NCBI RefSeq assembly: GCF_005280655.1 | Contig: NZ_CP040058.1 | Location: forward strand, 95,001-159,000 | Source of the DNA: Anaerostipes rhamnosivorans | GTDB lineage: Bacteria; Bacillota; Clostridia; Lachnospirales; Lachnospiraceae | Reading direction: 5' to 3' | DNA length: 64,000 nt | In this document: one piece after another, positions 10,571 to 19,799 of the stretch | Position numbering within the stretch: the stretch's first letter is position 1 | How the letters are laid out: every line of letters begins with the position of its first letter | The notes under the pieces: model-generated | Database searches by the model: none | The model's input: only the letters and a program-made list of their open reading frames with translations | What the model was told of the DNA's origin: nothing | Translations under genes and position numbers: made by a program

Positions 10571-13500
10571 ATGAATAAAAAAGTAAGGAAAGGTCTTGCG
10601 ATCCTTGCAACATTTGTGCTGACTGTATCTTTTATTGCAGGAAACGGCGCTTTTAGCAGTGTATATGCACAGGAGACAGGAACAGCGAGTACAGCAGATC
10701 AAAACACTTCTACATCTGAAGCTTCTTCTGCGACAGAAGAAGTATCTACAACAGCCACGGAGTCTGCCACAACAGCAGAGCCAAAGGCCAATACAGAGAG
10801 CACTGCCAAATCCACCACGGAGCAGAGCACTGCATCTGTAACAGCAGTTCAGAAAAAAACAGCCGCAAAGTCTGTAAAAAAGGCTTCAGAGCCTGCAGTG
10901 ACAAACGGCGATTTTACCAAATATTTAACTAAATTTGCATTTACCGACCATGAAGGAAAAGAGTTTTCGCAGTCACATCCTGTCACAAAGGACAGCAATG
11001 TGATCATCAGGTATGAGTTTAAGATCCCCAATGATATAACAATCCAGGGAGGATCCACTTTTATCCTGAAGATGCCAAACGTTTTTCACCTTGATGGTTT
11101 AGGCGGCGTTGCGCAGAAGCTGAATAAACAGCAGGCGGGTAATGTAGAAGACGTTCCCAACTGGAAAGTCAACCGTGACTCTACTATCATGGTCACATTC
11201 CCAAAGACATTGACAGAGTCTAATATTGAAGGATTCATGGAGATTAACTGCAGCGTTGATGCAGATAAATTAAAAGACGAGACCATTATTTTTGATCTGG
11301 GACAGCTTGAGGGATACGGAGAAGAATTTGAGACTGACTATAAACCGGAAGTAACGAAGAAAAGCCCGGAAGTGGCAAAGTCAGGCTCCTTAAACAGAGA
11401 GGACCAGACTGTCACATGGACAATCACGGCAAAACCGGATGCATCCGATAAGAACCTGGAGGGCTACACACTTACCGACGTATTTTATAAAAATGCCCAG
11501 ACAGGAACCGCAAAGTATCAGTCCTATGTAAAAGGTTCCATGAAGCTTGACGGAGTCCAGGCAGCAGATCCTGAGGTCTCAGACAATGGATGGAAGTATA
11601 CATTTGGAAAGGTCAGTGACGGAAAGCACACTCTTACCTATAAGACAAAATTAACAGATGAGTTTTTCGACATTCATTATAATAGCGGCGGCGCTGCTGA
11701 TTTATCCGGAGGTGTTGCTAACACTGTTACCATAAAAACGAAGGATGGAAAAGGTGAGGCTTCAGCCAATGCTTCTGTGAAGGCTGTAAGATATGCGTTC
11801 TGGAAAAATAAAAGTGCATCCAACAATGTAGGATATGATGAAACAGAAAAGAAACCCTATCTTGGATTTCAATTAAAAGGCAATTATGATGCAGCGGGCA
11901 AGAAGCTCCCTGTAACTCTTACAGATAAGCTTCCGGAAGGAACAGTCCTAATGGAAAAGGATGGAGAGCTCATCGTGCAGTATGGCAAAGACACAGCATT
12001 GAAGCTTACCAAAGCATCTGGCCAGACACTTGAGGTGAATGAATATACTTATAATGAATCAACAAGAGAATTTAAGATAGCTCTGGATCCCGATGCCAGC
12101 GGCAAAGATGTCTTTGTTAACTACAAGATCTGGCTGTCTACAGAGACGGCAGTCAAAGCCGGAAAGATTAGAAATACGGCAACGATGACGGTTGGTGATC
12201 ATGTGAGTATTTCTGATTGGGAAGATTCTAACTGGGGAGTCGGCTATCAGGAAGGCAAACTCGGACTTAAAAAATCTGGTGCCTTTGCCAGAGTGGATAA
12301 TGATAATACCATCAAATGGACGGTTACCATTAATGAAAATCCTACAAAGACGGTAAATACAGATATCAAATTTAAAGATGTCCTGCCGGAAAGCCTGGAA
12401 TATGTAGACGGCTCTTTTAATGCAAATTATAAAGGCAAAAATGATAAAAACGTCCAGGTAAATGGAAACGAATTAAACTATACGATCAAAGACCTTGGAA
12501 AAAACAAATGCACCATCACGTATACTACAAAGATCAAAGGCGGTGCACTCCAGTTTACTCAGAAAGCAGACGGAAGCTCACCTTCAATCTCTTTTAAGAA
12601 TCATGTGTATCTTGAGTGGGATGGAAACAAACAGGATATTATAGGAACTGGAACAGTCAACATCCAGACATTTGTAACAAAAAAAGGAAGCTATAACAGC
12701 AGTAAGGATCAGTTTGACTGGACCATTTGGCTCAGATCAAAAGGTCTTTATATCCATAACATGACGGTCACAGAAAAACTTCCTGAAGGCCACAAGCTGG
12801 TGGAAGGAAGCCTCAAGTACGGAAGTACAGTTCTTGGGACAGAGAAAAGCACGGGACAGCCGTACTATGAAGTGAGCGGAAACAATCTCATCATTCATTT
12901 TCCAGAATTGATGCTGCCTACGGACCAGAATGATCTGACACTGAGCACGGAGACGGATGAGACAAAAGAAGAGACAAAACCGGAATCTGTAAAGGCGGTA
13001 AATGAAGTCAGCGTATCCGCAGATGAGTTTAAATCAGAATTAACAGCAAAAGCAGAAGTAAATGTAAGTTATACTCCGAATGTAGAAAAGACAACATCAT
13101 ATAAAAAAGGAAACTTTGTAGAGTGGACGGTCAATATCAACAAAAATAATGCGGTCCTGACAAAACAGAAAGCGGAGTTGACAGACACACTCCAGCCGGG
13201 GTTGGTCTACAGAGAAGGATCTGTAAAACTCTATGATGTGACAGATGGAAATAAAAAAGTCGCCGATGTAGCTGAAGATTATGATGAAACATCAGGAAAG
13301 ATTGTGTTTACACTTCCGGAAGGCGTCGATCTGGCCCATCAATATAAGATGGTTTTCATCACAGATGTGACAACAGCTACAAAGAATGTAAAGAATACAG
13401 TCACATTTGATGCCAGTGCCAAAGAGACAAAAGCTACCAGCGGCAGTGTGCCATTGATCTTACAGGGCATGAACAGCGGGCTCACAGGAGACAATATCCG

Positions 13501-14671
13501 TTTCATCCTCAATAAAACGGATTCTGAAAATCAGGCTCCTTTGGAAGAGGTTGAATTCCAGCTTTACGATCATAACAGAGATAAAGTGGGAACTCCTCTG
13601 ACCACAGACGCAAAGGGCAGGATTGCCTTTGATGCAGGACTGAAATATGGAAACACCTATTATCTGAAAGAAACAAAAGCGTTAGACGGTTATGTTCTGG
13701 ACCAAAAAGAATATGAGCTGACCATCGGAGAAAAAGACTCAGGTCAGGTCCTTGTGCAGTTTGACGGCAAGGATTACAAGTTTACTACAGATGAAAACGG
13801 AACATTAAATTTTGATTTTACAGTAACCAACGATGCAAAAAGAGGCTCTGTACTGCTTAAGAAGGTTAGCAGTGAGAATGCTTCCGAGTCACTGGAAGGG
13901 GCGGAGTTCAGCATTTACAAGGAAAACGGTGAACTGGTAGCACAAGGACTCAGGACTGATGCCCAGGGAATGATCCAGTTTGATTATTTAAGGTTCGGCA
14001 GTTATTATTTTCAGGAGACAAAAGCACCGGAAGGATATAACCTGGACGCAGACACAAAATATACTTTTGAGATCAATGACCAGGCCGTGGAGACTCCGGT
14101 GACTGTTGAGGCTGAGAATCTCCCGACAAAGGTTGCTGTGCTCAAATTAGATGCACAGACAAAGAAGGCTCTCTCAGGAGCAAAGCTTCAGATCATCAAG
14201 GTTCAGGAAGATGGATCAGAGCAGACCGTTGAAGAATGGACTTCCACAGAAGAGGCTCATCAGGTTACAGGGAAACTAATCCCTGGGGAAACGTATTTTC
14301 TGCGGGAAACAGAGGCTCCATTTGGATATGAGCTTGCCGAGGATGTAGAGTTTACAGTCGAAGCCGGAGGAGAGCTCCAACAGATCGAGATGTACGACGA
14401 ACCGTCACCGGAAGATCCATACTATGGAGACAACGAGGAAGAGACATCATCAACTGAGACAACGACAACCACAACAACTTATGAAGAACCAGAAGATTCC
14501 TATTACAAGGAAGAGAATAAGACCTCTAAGACTTCCAGTGAATCAGTGACCACTGTAACAGAGTCTGAGGTTTCCAGAACTGGAGACAGAAGTTATACAG
14601 CTTTATTCATTTTAGCTGCGGCAGGCGCGGCAGGTGCGGTATGGATCCTTGTAAGGAGAAGACGCAGATAA
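10571..14671 (+). CDS. c-di-GMP-controlled Cna-B surface adhesin, paralog 1
   Basis: This is a cell-wall surface protein of 1366 residues. In order it shows a signal peptide (about 1-33, ending VYA), a Thr/Ser-rich linker to about 105, a long row of Ig-like/adhesin domains to about 960, and three Cna-B (SpaA-like) domains at about 975-1275. The Cna-B domains carry motifs such as YYFQETKAPEGY, a family that often forms isopeptide bonds. A Glu/Thr/Tyr-rich spacer and a sorting-like tail follow: SRTGD near 1335, a hydrophobic helix and RRRRR. The motif is not classical LPXTG, and no sortase lies in the window. Its own promoter and riboswitch precede it. A likely role is attachment, switched by c-di-GMP. 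Ligand unknown. Confidence 0.88.
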   Translation: MNKKVRKGLAILATFVLTVSFIAGNGAFSSVYAQETGTASTADQNTSTSEASSATEEVSTTATESATTAEPKANTESTAKSTTEQSTASVTAVQKKTAAKSVKKASEPAVTNGDFTKYLTKFAFTDHEGKEFSQSHPVTKDSNVIIRYEFKIPNDITIQGGSTFILKMPNVFHLDGLGGVAQKLNKQQAGNVEDVPNWKVNRDSTIMVTFPKTLTESNIEGFMEINCSVDADKLKDETIIFDLGQLEGYGEEFETDYKPEVTKKSPEVAKSGSLNREDQTVTWTITAKPDASDKNLEGYTLTDVFYKNAQTGTAKYQSYVKGSMKLDGVQAADPEVSDNGWKYTFGKVSDGKHTLTYKTKLTDEFFDIHYNSGGAADLSGGVANTVTIKTKDGKGEASANASVKAVRYAFWKNKSASNNVGYDETEKKPYLGFQLKGNYDAAGKKLPVTLTDKLPEGTVLMEKDGELIVQYGKDTALKLTKASGQTLEVNEYTYNESTREFKIALDPDASGKDVFVNYKIWLSTETAVKAGKIRNTATMTVGDHVSISDWEDSNWGVGYQEGKLGLKKSGAFARVDNDNTIKWTVTINENPTKTVNTDIKFKDVLPESLEYVDGSFNANYKGKNDKNVQVNGNELNYTIKDLGKNKCTITYTTKIKGGALQFTQKADGSSPSISFKNHVYLEWDGNKQDIIGTGTVNIQTFVTKKGSYNSSKDQFDWTIWLRSKGLYIHNMTVTEKLPEGHKLVEGSLKYGSTVLGTEKSTGQPYYEVSGNNLIIHFPELMLPTDQNDLTLSTETDETKEETKPESVKAVNEVSVSADEFKSELTAKAEVNVSYTPNVEKTTSYKKGNFVEWTVNINKNNAVLTKQKAELTDTLQPGLVYREGSVKLYDVTDGNKKVADVAEDYDETSGKIVFTLPEGVDLAHQYKMVFITDVTTATKNVKNTVTFDASAKETKATSGSVPLILQGMNSGLTGDNIRFILNKTDSENQAPLEEVEFQLYDHNRDKVGTPLTTDAKGRIAFDAGLKYGNTYYLKETKALDGYVLDQKEYELTIGEKDSGQVLVQFDGKDYKFTTDENGTLNFDFTVTNDAKRGSVLLKKVSSENASESLEGAEFSIYKENGELVAQGLRTDAQGMIQFDYLRFGSYYFQETKAPEGYNLDADTKYTFEINDQAVETPVTVEAENLPTKVAVLKLDAQTKKALSGAKLQIIKVQEDGSEQTVEEWTSTEEAHQVTGKLIPGETYFLRETEAPFGYELAEDVEFTVEAGGELQQIEMYDEPSPEDPYYGDNEEETSSTETTTTTTTYEEPEDSYYKEENKTSKTSSESVTTVTESEVSRTGDRSYTALFILAAAGAAGAVWILVRRRRR

Positions 14672-14719
14672 TAAAACTTAACAGGAAAAGGGATACTTAC
14701 TGAGGCGGACAGTTTCATA

Positions 14720-15045
14720 AGTATGAGTTATTTACCACTATTTCCGTCGCGCTTTTGAAATGCGCTCCTCCAATAGTGGTAAATAACTATCGTAGGTGGC
14801 GCCTTTTGTCTTGCAACAGCCATCTCCAGCAGACATTACGTCCATTTTCACCAGTTCGGAGGCCTTGCATTCGAAGGGACGTTAGTTTTTCTTCTTGAAG
14901 TAAAGACTCGTAGGCGGTGCGCATTGCGCAGTGAGGCTGTCTGAGCGTCAGCGAGTTCCGAACGGGCCGCCGGAGAGGCTTTGCTGAAAGTTAGAAAATC
15001 TTACGTCCCTGAGACAGCAAGCCGGAGAACTGGTGAAAATGCATC
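14720..15045. repeat. nested inverted-repeat region between the adhesin genes
   Basis: No ORF of note is present. Inverted repeat 1 is GTTATTTACCACTAT (14727-14741) against ATAGTGGTAAATAAC (14773-14787), with an inner GCGC/GCGC stem. Inverted repeat 2 is CATTTTCACCAGTTC (14843-14857) against GAACTGGTGAAAATG (15027-15041), enclosing about 170 nt. Inside that, GGGACGT (14877) faces ACGTCCC (15003). The order resembles a degenerate non-autonomous mobile element or a large structured RNA. No transcript boundaries could be assigned. Confidence 0.6.
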
Positions 15046-15052
15046 CCTTTTT

Positions 15053-15102
15053 GTTCCATAAGATAGTTCCGCAGGCGTGATGCACATATATGCGTAAGGA
15101 AA
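15053..15102. repeat. dispersed fold-back repeat, shortened copy 2
   Basis: It starts GTTCCATAAGATAGTTCC and joins directly to GCAGGCGTGATGCACATATA then TGCGTAAGGAAA. It therefore matches both blocks of the copy at 3712-3780 but lacks the middle. It ends 4 nt before the -35 box of the second adhesin promoter. Confidence 0.6.
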
Positions 15103-15106
15103 TTAC

Positions 15107-15135
15107 TTGACTTATTTTGGTAAACATAATATGCT
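15107..15135 (+). promoter_or_regulatory. promoter of adhesin 2 leader
   Basis: TTGACT, a 17-nt spacer and TATGCT, with transcription start expected near 15142, right before the second aptamer. It abuts the dispersed repeat. Confidence 0.75.
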
Positions 15136-15145
15136 TAAAGTAGCA

Positions 15146-15230
15146 AGTAAATAGGCAAACCTGCTGAAAAGCAGTGACGCAAAGCTAAAGGGCCTTGGCG
15201 GTAAAGCCGTGGCAGCCAGCTGCCTCATAA
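15146..15230 (+). promoter_or_regulatory. cyclic di-GMP-I riboswitch (GEMM), copy 2
   Basis: Same aptamer pattern as the copy at 10398: AGGCAAAC, the CTGCT-GAAA-AGCAG hairpin, GACGCAAAG, AAGGG, then GGCAGCCAGCTGCCT. The second internal hairpin (GGCCTTGGCGGTAAAGCCGT) is shorter than in copy 1. The link to the terminator, CTCATAAATGATTATTTATG, is nearly identical to copy 1, so promoter, aptamer and gene were probably duplicated together. Confidence 0.92.
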
Positions 15231-15246
15231 ATGATTATTTATGTGT

Positions 15247-15280
15247 AGATTGAAAATCCATTGGGTTTTCAGTCTTTTTT
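15247..15280 (+). terminator. riboswitch expression-platform terminator 2
   Basis: AGATTGAAAATCC pairs with GGGTTTTCAGTCT around a 3-nt loop, followed by TTTTTT. Same position relative to the aptamer as in copy 1. Confidence 0.85.
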
Positions 15281-15308
15281 GTTAATCATGAGAAATGGGG
15301 GATCTATT

Positions 15309-18300
15309 ATGTTTAAGAAGAGAAAAGTAAGAAGAAAAGCGGCACTGATCTTTGTGGCAGTGTTCACGGTTGCGGCAATCCTGGGAAGCAATCACCTGAA
15401 GGGGTTGTCAGCGCAGGAAGAAGAGATGGCTCAGAACACAGGAACCACGGAACAGATGACAACAGAGGGTACAGAGTCAACAACGCAGGTCACCGAAGCA
15501 GAGAAAACCACAACGGCGGCCACAGAAAAGACGACAGAAGTTCAGGCCACAACACAGGCTGACACAAAAGTCCAAAAGGCGGCAACAGCTTCAACTGCAG
15601 AGACGAAGAAAAGGACTGCTGTTAACAAGAGTAAAGCTTCCAAAAGCGCTGTTATAATAAACGGAGATTTTACAAAGTTCCTTACAAAATTTGAGTTTAA
15701 GGACCAGAAAACAGGAGAGTCATTTTCTGACACTCATCCAGTGACAAAGGACAGCAGCGTTCTGATCCGCTATGAGTTTAAGATTCCGAACAATGTAAAT
15801 ATTGAGGGAGGCTCTACATATAAGCTGAAGCTTCCGAGTGTTTTTCATTTAGAAAACCTTACCGGTACGGCGAGAAAGCTCAATGAGAGCCAGCAGGCAG
15901 CGGTAGATGAGGTCCCGAACTGGACCATTCACAGTGACAATACGATTACGGTAGCATTTCCGAAGACGCTGACAGAATCCAACGTGGAAGGATATATACA
16001 GATCCAGTGCAGTGTGGATGCGGAAAAACTGGTTGACCAAGTGATCATCTTTGACCTGGGACAGCTGGAAGGCTATGGGAAAGAATATAAGACCGATGTG
16101 GAACCAGAGGTAACAAAGAAAAGCCCTAAGGTGAAAAAGTCAGGAACCCTGAACCGGGATGACCAGACCATCACCTGGAGTGTTACGGTGACTCCGGACG
16201 CAGGTGATAAAAATCTGAAGGGATACAAGCTTACCGATACATTTAAGAATCCAGAAGAGCAGGAATTTGTCAGCGGCTCCATGACGCTGGATGGGACTCC
16301 GGCTGCAGATCCCACACTGACGGAAAAGGGGTGGGAATATACATTTGGAGATGTTTCAGATGGGGATCATATAGTCACATATAAAACAAAGATCCCGGAC
16401 AAGTATTTCGAGGACATGAAATACAATCAAAATGGATCTGCCCAAATCAATAATAATATAACGAATACTGTTAAAATAGAAACAGCGGACCAGAAAGGCG
16501 AAGCAAGTTCCACAGCTTCTGTCCGTGCGACACAGTATCAGTTTATTAAGACAAAAGATGAGAATGGTGCAAGGGGATATGATGAGGCAACGGACAGAAC
16601 CTGGCTTGGGTATAAGCTGTCAGCGATATATGATAATGGAGGAAGGATTGTAGAACCGGTGTTGATCTCCGATCAGCTTCCTTCCGGCACTTACTTGAAT
16701 GAAGAACAGAATACGCTGAGAGTTAACTACGGGGATAAGGATATTATCCTCAAAAAGGTCTCTGGCTCCGAGCCTGGAATCAACCAGTATACTTACGATG
16801 AGAAGACAAACATCCTGAAAATAAAGCTGGATCCTAAACAGACTTCCGCCAATGTTTATTATAAGATCTGGTTGGATACAGAGGGAAACCATGGAGAACT
16901 TTCTTCTAATCCCAAGAATAACGCAGTCATAACAATCGGTAACAATATTGAGTTGACTGAGTGGGAAGATGGATTTGGCTGGACTCCCGGATATGAAACG
17001 AAAAAAATAGATCTGAACAAGTCTGGCAGTCTGGTAAATAAGGATGGAAAGCAATTTATCGACTGGAAAGTAACGATTAACAAGAACCCTTCGAAAAATG
17101 TGACAGGGAATGTCGACTTTACAGATACTCTCGGAGACGGCTTGGAATATGTCAGCGGCAGCTTTAAAGCCAGCTATGGCGGTAAGGATTACACTGACCC
17201 TGTAGTCCAGGGCAACATCATTAAATATACGATTAAGAATCTGGGTAAAAATGTGTGTACCATCACATACCGCACAAAAATTACCAGCGATCTTGATCTG
17301 AAACAGATTGGGGACAGCACTACTCATACCGGGACAAAGTTTAGTAACCAGGTCAAGCTTTTCTGGGAGGATAAGGACAAAGAGACTTCCGGGCAGGGTG
17401 CAGTGACCATTAAAACAGACCTTAAAAAAAGCGGTGCTTATAATGCCAAAGAAGACAGATATGACTGGACGGTCACAGCAAATTCCTACGGTCTGGCATT
17501 TCAAAACTTTGTAATGACAGATAAGCTTCCGGAACATCATACTCTCGTAGATGGAAGCCTTAAGTTTGGAAATACTGTGCTCACGAAGGATCCAAACGCA
17601 ACGGCGCCATACTATGAGGAGAACAATGGAACGATTGTGATCCATTTTCCGGGAGATCAGATTTTTACATCTGCCTCTAAGATCACACTGAGCACAACGA
17701 CTGACCAGCCGAAAGAAAAGACAGTCACAGCCGTGAATACGGTCAGTGCGGCAGCGGATGAGATCAGCGGTGAATTGACTGCGAAAAGTACCGTAACCGT
17801 AACATTTACTCCGAGTGTGGAAAAAACTACATCCTACAAAAAAGGAAACTATGTAGAGTGGACTGTTGATATCAACAAGAATCACAAAGTGCTTACAAAG
17901 CAGAAAGCTAAGCTTACAGACAATCTTCCCGCAGGACTTACATATAGAATGGGTTCCGTAAGTTTGGTAGATAAAAGCAATAAGGATACAGTGATTTCAG
18001 GCGTTGAGGCAGAGTATGACGCCATTGACGGTAAGATCGTATTTACCCTGCCGGATGGTTTGAGCCTCGATCACTATTATCAAATGAAGTTTATCACAGA
18101 TGTTACCACAGCCACCGGGGAGATCAAAAATACGATCACTCTGGATGCCAGCGCAGAAGAGGTTTCTTCCACAACGGAAGAGATCCCGCTTATTCTGGAA
18201 GGAGCCAGCAGTGGCTTAACCGGTGACAATATCCGCGTCATCGTTCAGAAAAACGAGGCCGGCACTACGTATCCTCTCGAAAATGTAGTATTTCAGTTGT

Positions 18301-19694
18301 ATGATTCCAATAACAACAAAGTGGGTGATGAAAAGCGCACAGACGAAACTGGAAGAATTGCGTTTGATGCAGGCTTAAAGTATGAAAATACTTATTATTT
18401 AAGAGAAGTCCAGACTTTAGACGGATACGAACTCCCGGCGAAGGATTTTAAGTTAGAGATTGGACAGAAAGTGACAGGGCAGAGCAAAGTTGCCATTATA
18501 TTTGACGGAACTACATACAGCTTTGAACCAGACAGCACTGGGACCTTAAACATTAAGCTGGGGATTGATAATATGGCTAAGAGGGGTTCTGTGGAACTTC
18601 TGAAAGTAAACTCTGAGGATGCCGCGGAAGTGCTGAAGGATGCGGAATTCAGTCTGCATAAGAAAGATGGCACGCTGATTGCTGAGAATCTGAAAACAGA
18701 TGACCAGGGTAAAATTAAATATGATTATTTAAAATTCGGAGATTATTATTTCATGGAGACGAAAGCTCCAGAGGGATTCAAATTGGACAGCGGTAAAAAG
18801 TATGCGTTTACCATCAACGATGAAGCCATAAGTACACCGATCGTTATAACAGCAGAGAACGAAGCTAAGTATGGCTCTGTGGAGCTTAAGAAGCTTGACA
18901 GCGAAGATGAGACAAAGACTTTGGCAGGAGCGGAATTCAGCCTATACACCAAGGATGGAGTCCTGTTGGAGGAGGGCCTTAAAACTGATGAGAATGGTAC
19001 ACTTAAGCGTGGACATCTGAGATTCGGAGATTACTATTTTCAGGAGACGAAGGCACCGGAAGGGTATCACCTGAATGGAGATACAAAGTATGAGTTCACC
19101 ATCAACGATGAGTCTGTGGAAACTCCGGCAGGGGTTTCTGTGGTGAATGTTCCGACGAAGGTTACCATCTCCAAACAAGATAGTGAAACAAAGGAACCTT
19201 TGGCGGATGCCAGGCTCCAGATCCTTAAAGTTGAAGCCAATGGCGCAGAAACCCTGGTTGAGCAGTGGACCTCTGACGGTACAGACCATGTGATCACTGC
19301 AAAGCTGGCCGTCGGACAGGAATATATTCTGCGGGAGATTGAAGCTCCGTTTGGCTATGAGAAAGCTGCTGACATCAGGTTCACAGTCAGTGAAGATGAG
19401 GAAATCCAGAATATTACCATGCTGGATGTGGCATCTGATGACGATGAATACAGAGGCAGTACAACAGAATCTTCCACCACATACACAGAGACAACATCCT
19501 CTGAGGATGAAGAGGATTCTTATTACAGAGACGGAGGATCCAAGACCTCCAGCAAAGTAATTGAAAATGAAACCACGGCCACGGAGGTGACCAGTACTGG
19601 AGATAATTCCAAGACGGCACTGCTTGCAGCCATTGCGGCAGCAGGAATCGGAATCATCTTGTTTGTAGTACGAAGAAGGAAGTATAAAAAATAA
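15309..19694 (+). CDS. c-di-GMP-controlled Cna-B surface adhesin, paralog 2
   Basis: A paralog of the protein at 10571, 1461 residues. ATG 15309 is used because the upstream in-frame TTG at 15261 lies inside the terminator hairpin, and GGGGG stands at good spacing before 15309. It has a signal peptide, a Thr-rich linker, and the same adhesin head (NGDFTKFLTKFEFKD, HPVTKDSSVLIRYEFKIP). Four Cna-B domains follow at about 975-1372, against three in paralog 1. The extra one is a tandem copy with motif YYFQETKAPEGYHL. It ends TSTGD near residue 1428, then a hydrophobic helix and RRRK. Its function is presumably adhesion or matrix binding. The partner molecule is unknown. Confidence 0.88.
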   Translation: MFKKRKVRRKAALIFVAVFTVAAILGSNHLKGLSAQEEEMAQNTGTTEQMTTEGTESTTQVTEAEKTTTAATEKTTEVQATTQADTKVQKAATASTAETKKRTAVNKSKASKSAVIINGDFTKFLTKFEFKDQKTGESFSDTHPVTKDSSVLIRYEFKIPNNVNIEGGSTYKLKLPSVFHLENLTGTARKLNESQQAAVDEVPNWTIHSDNTITVAFPKTLTESNVEGYIQIQCSVDAEKLVDQVIIFDLGQLEGYGKEYKTDVEPEVTKKSPKVKKSGTLNRDDQTITWSVTVTPDAGDKNLKGYKLTDTFKNPEEQEFVSGSMTLDGTPAADPTLTEKGWEYTFGDVSDGDHIVTYKTKIPDKYFEDMKYNQNGSAQINNNITNTVKIETADQKGEASSTASVRATQYQFIKTKDENGARGYDEATDRTWLGYKLSAIYDNGGRIVEPVLISDQLPSGTYLNEEQNTLRVNYGDKDIILKKVSGSEPGINQYTYDEKTNILKIKLDPKQTSANVYYKIWLDTEGNHGELSSNPKNNAVITIGNNIELTEWEDGFGWTPGYETKKIDLNKSGSLVNKDGKQFIDWKVTINKNPSKNVTGNVDFTDTLGDGLEYVSGSFKASYGGKDYTDPVVQGNIIKYTIKNLGKNVCTITYRTKITSDLDLKQIGDSTTHTGTKFSNQVKLFWEDKDKETSGQGAVTIKTDLKKSGAYNAKEDRYDWTVTANSYGLAFQNFVMTDKLPEHHTLVDGSLKFGNTVLTKDPNATAPYYEENNGTIVIHFPGDQIFTSASKITLSTTTDQPKEKTVTAVNTVSAAADEISGELTAKSTVTVTFTPSVEKTTSYKKGNYVEWTVDINKNHKVLTKQKAKLTDNLPAGLTYRMGSVSLVDKSNKDTVISGVEAEYDAIDGKIVFTLPDGLSLDHYYQMKFITDVTTATGEIKNTITLDASAEEVSSTTEEIPLILEGASSGLTGDNIRVIVQKNEAGTTYPLENVVFQLYDSNNNKVGDEKRTDETGRIAFDAGLKYENTYYLREVQTLDGYELPAKDFKLEIGQKVTGQSKVAIIFDGTTYSFEPDSTGTLNIKLGIDNMAKRGSVELLKVNSEDAAEVLKDAEFSLHKKDGTLIAENLKTDDQGKIKYDYLKFGDYYFMETKAPEGFKLDSGKKYAFTINDEAISTPIVITAENEAKYGSVELKKLDSEDETKTLAGAEFSLYTKDGVLLEEGLKTDENGTLKRGHLRFGDYYFQETKAPEGYHLNGDTKYEFTINDESVETPAGVSVVNVPTKVTISKQDSETKEPLADARLQILKVEANGAETLVEQWTSDGTDHVITAKLAVGQEYILREIEAPFGYEKAADIRFTVSEDEEIQNITMLDVASDDDEYRGSTTESSTTYTETTSSEDEEDSYYRDGGSKTSSKVIENETTATEVTSTGDNSKTALLAAIAAAGIGIILFVVRRRKYKK

Positions 19695-19710
19695 CAGAAG
19701 TATATGCAGA

Positions 19711-19741
19711 GAAGCAGGCTGATGAACGCCTGCTTCTTTTT
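19711..19741 (+). terminator. terminator of adhesin 2
   Basis: GAAGCAGGC pairs with GCCTGCTTC around an 8-nt loop, followed by seven T. It isolates the adhesin transcript from spmB. Confidence 0.88.
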
Positions 19742-19799
19742 TAGGTATATGGGACAAGGGTTTGTGGATATATTATAGTATGAAGAAATAAGGCGGGAC

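Noticed and set aside
15261..15308. Earlier TTG start for adhesin 2
   Set aside because: The codon lies inside the riboswitch terminator hairpin. ATG 15309 has a ribosome site and gives a normal signal peptide.
16620..19757. Long minus-strand frames (up to 421 codons) across the second adhesin gene
   Set aside because: They are opposite a full-length gene with clear domains, have no start signals, and their translation resembles no protein family. Repetitive Thr/Ser/Lys codon usage leaves the other strand open.
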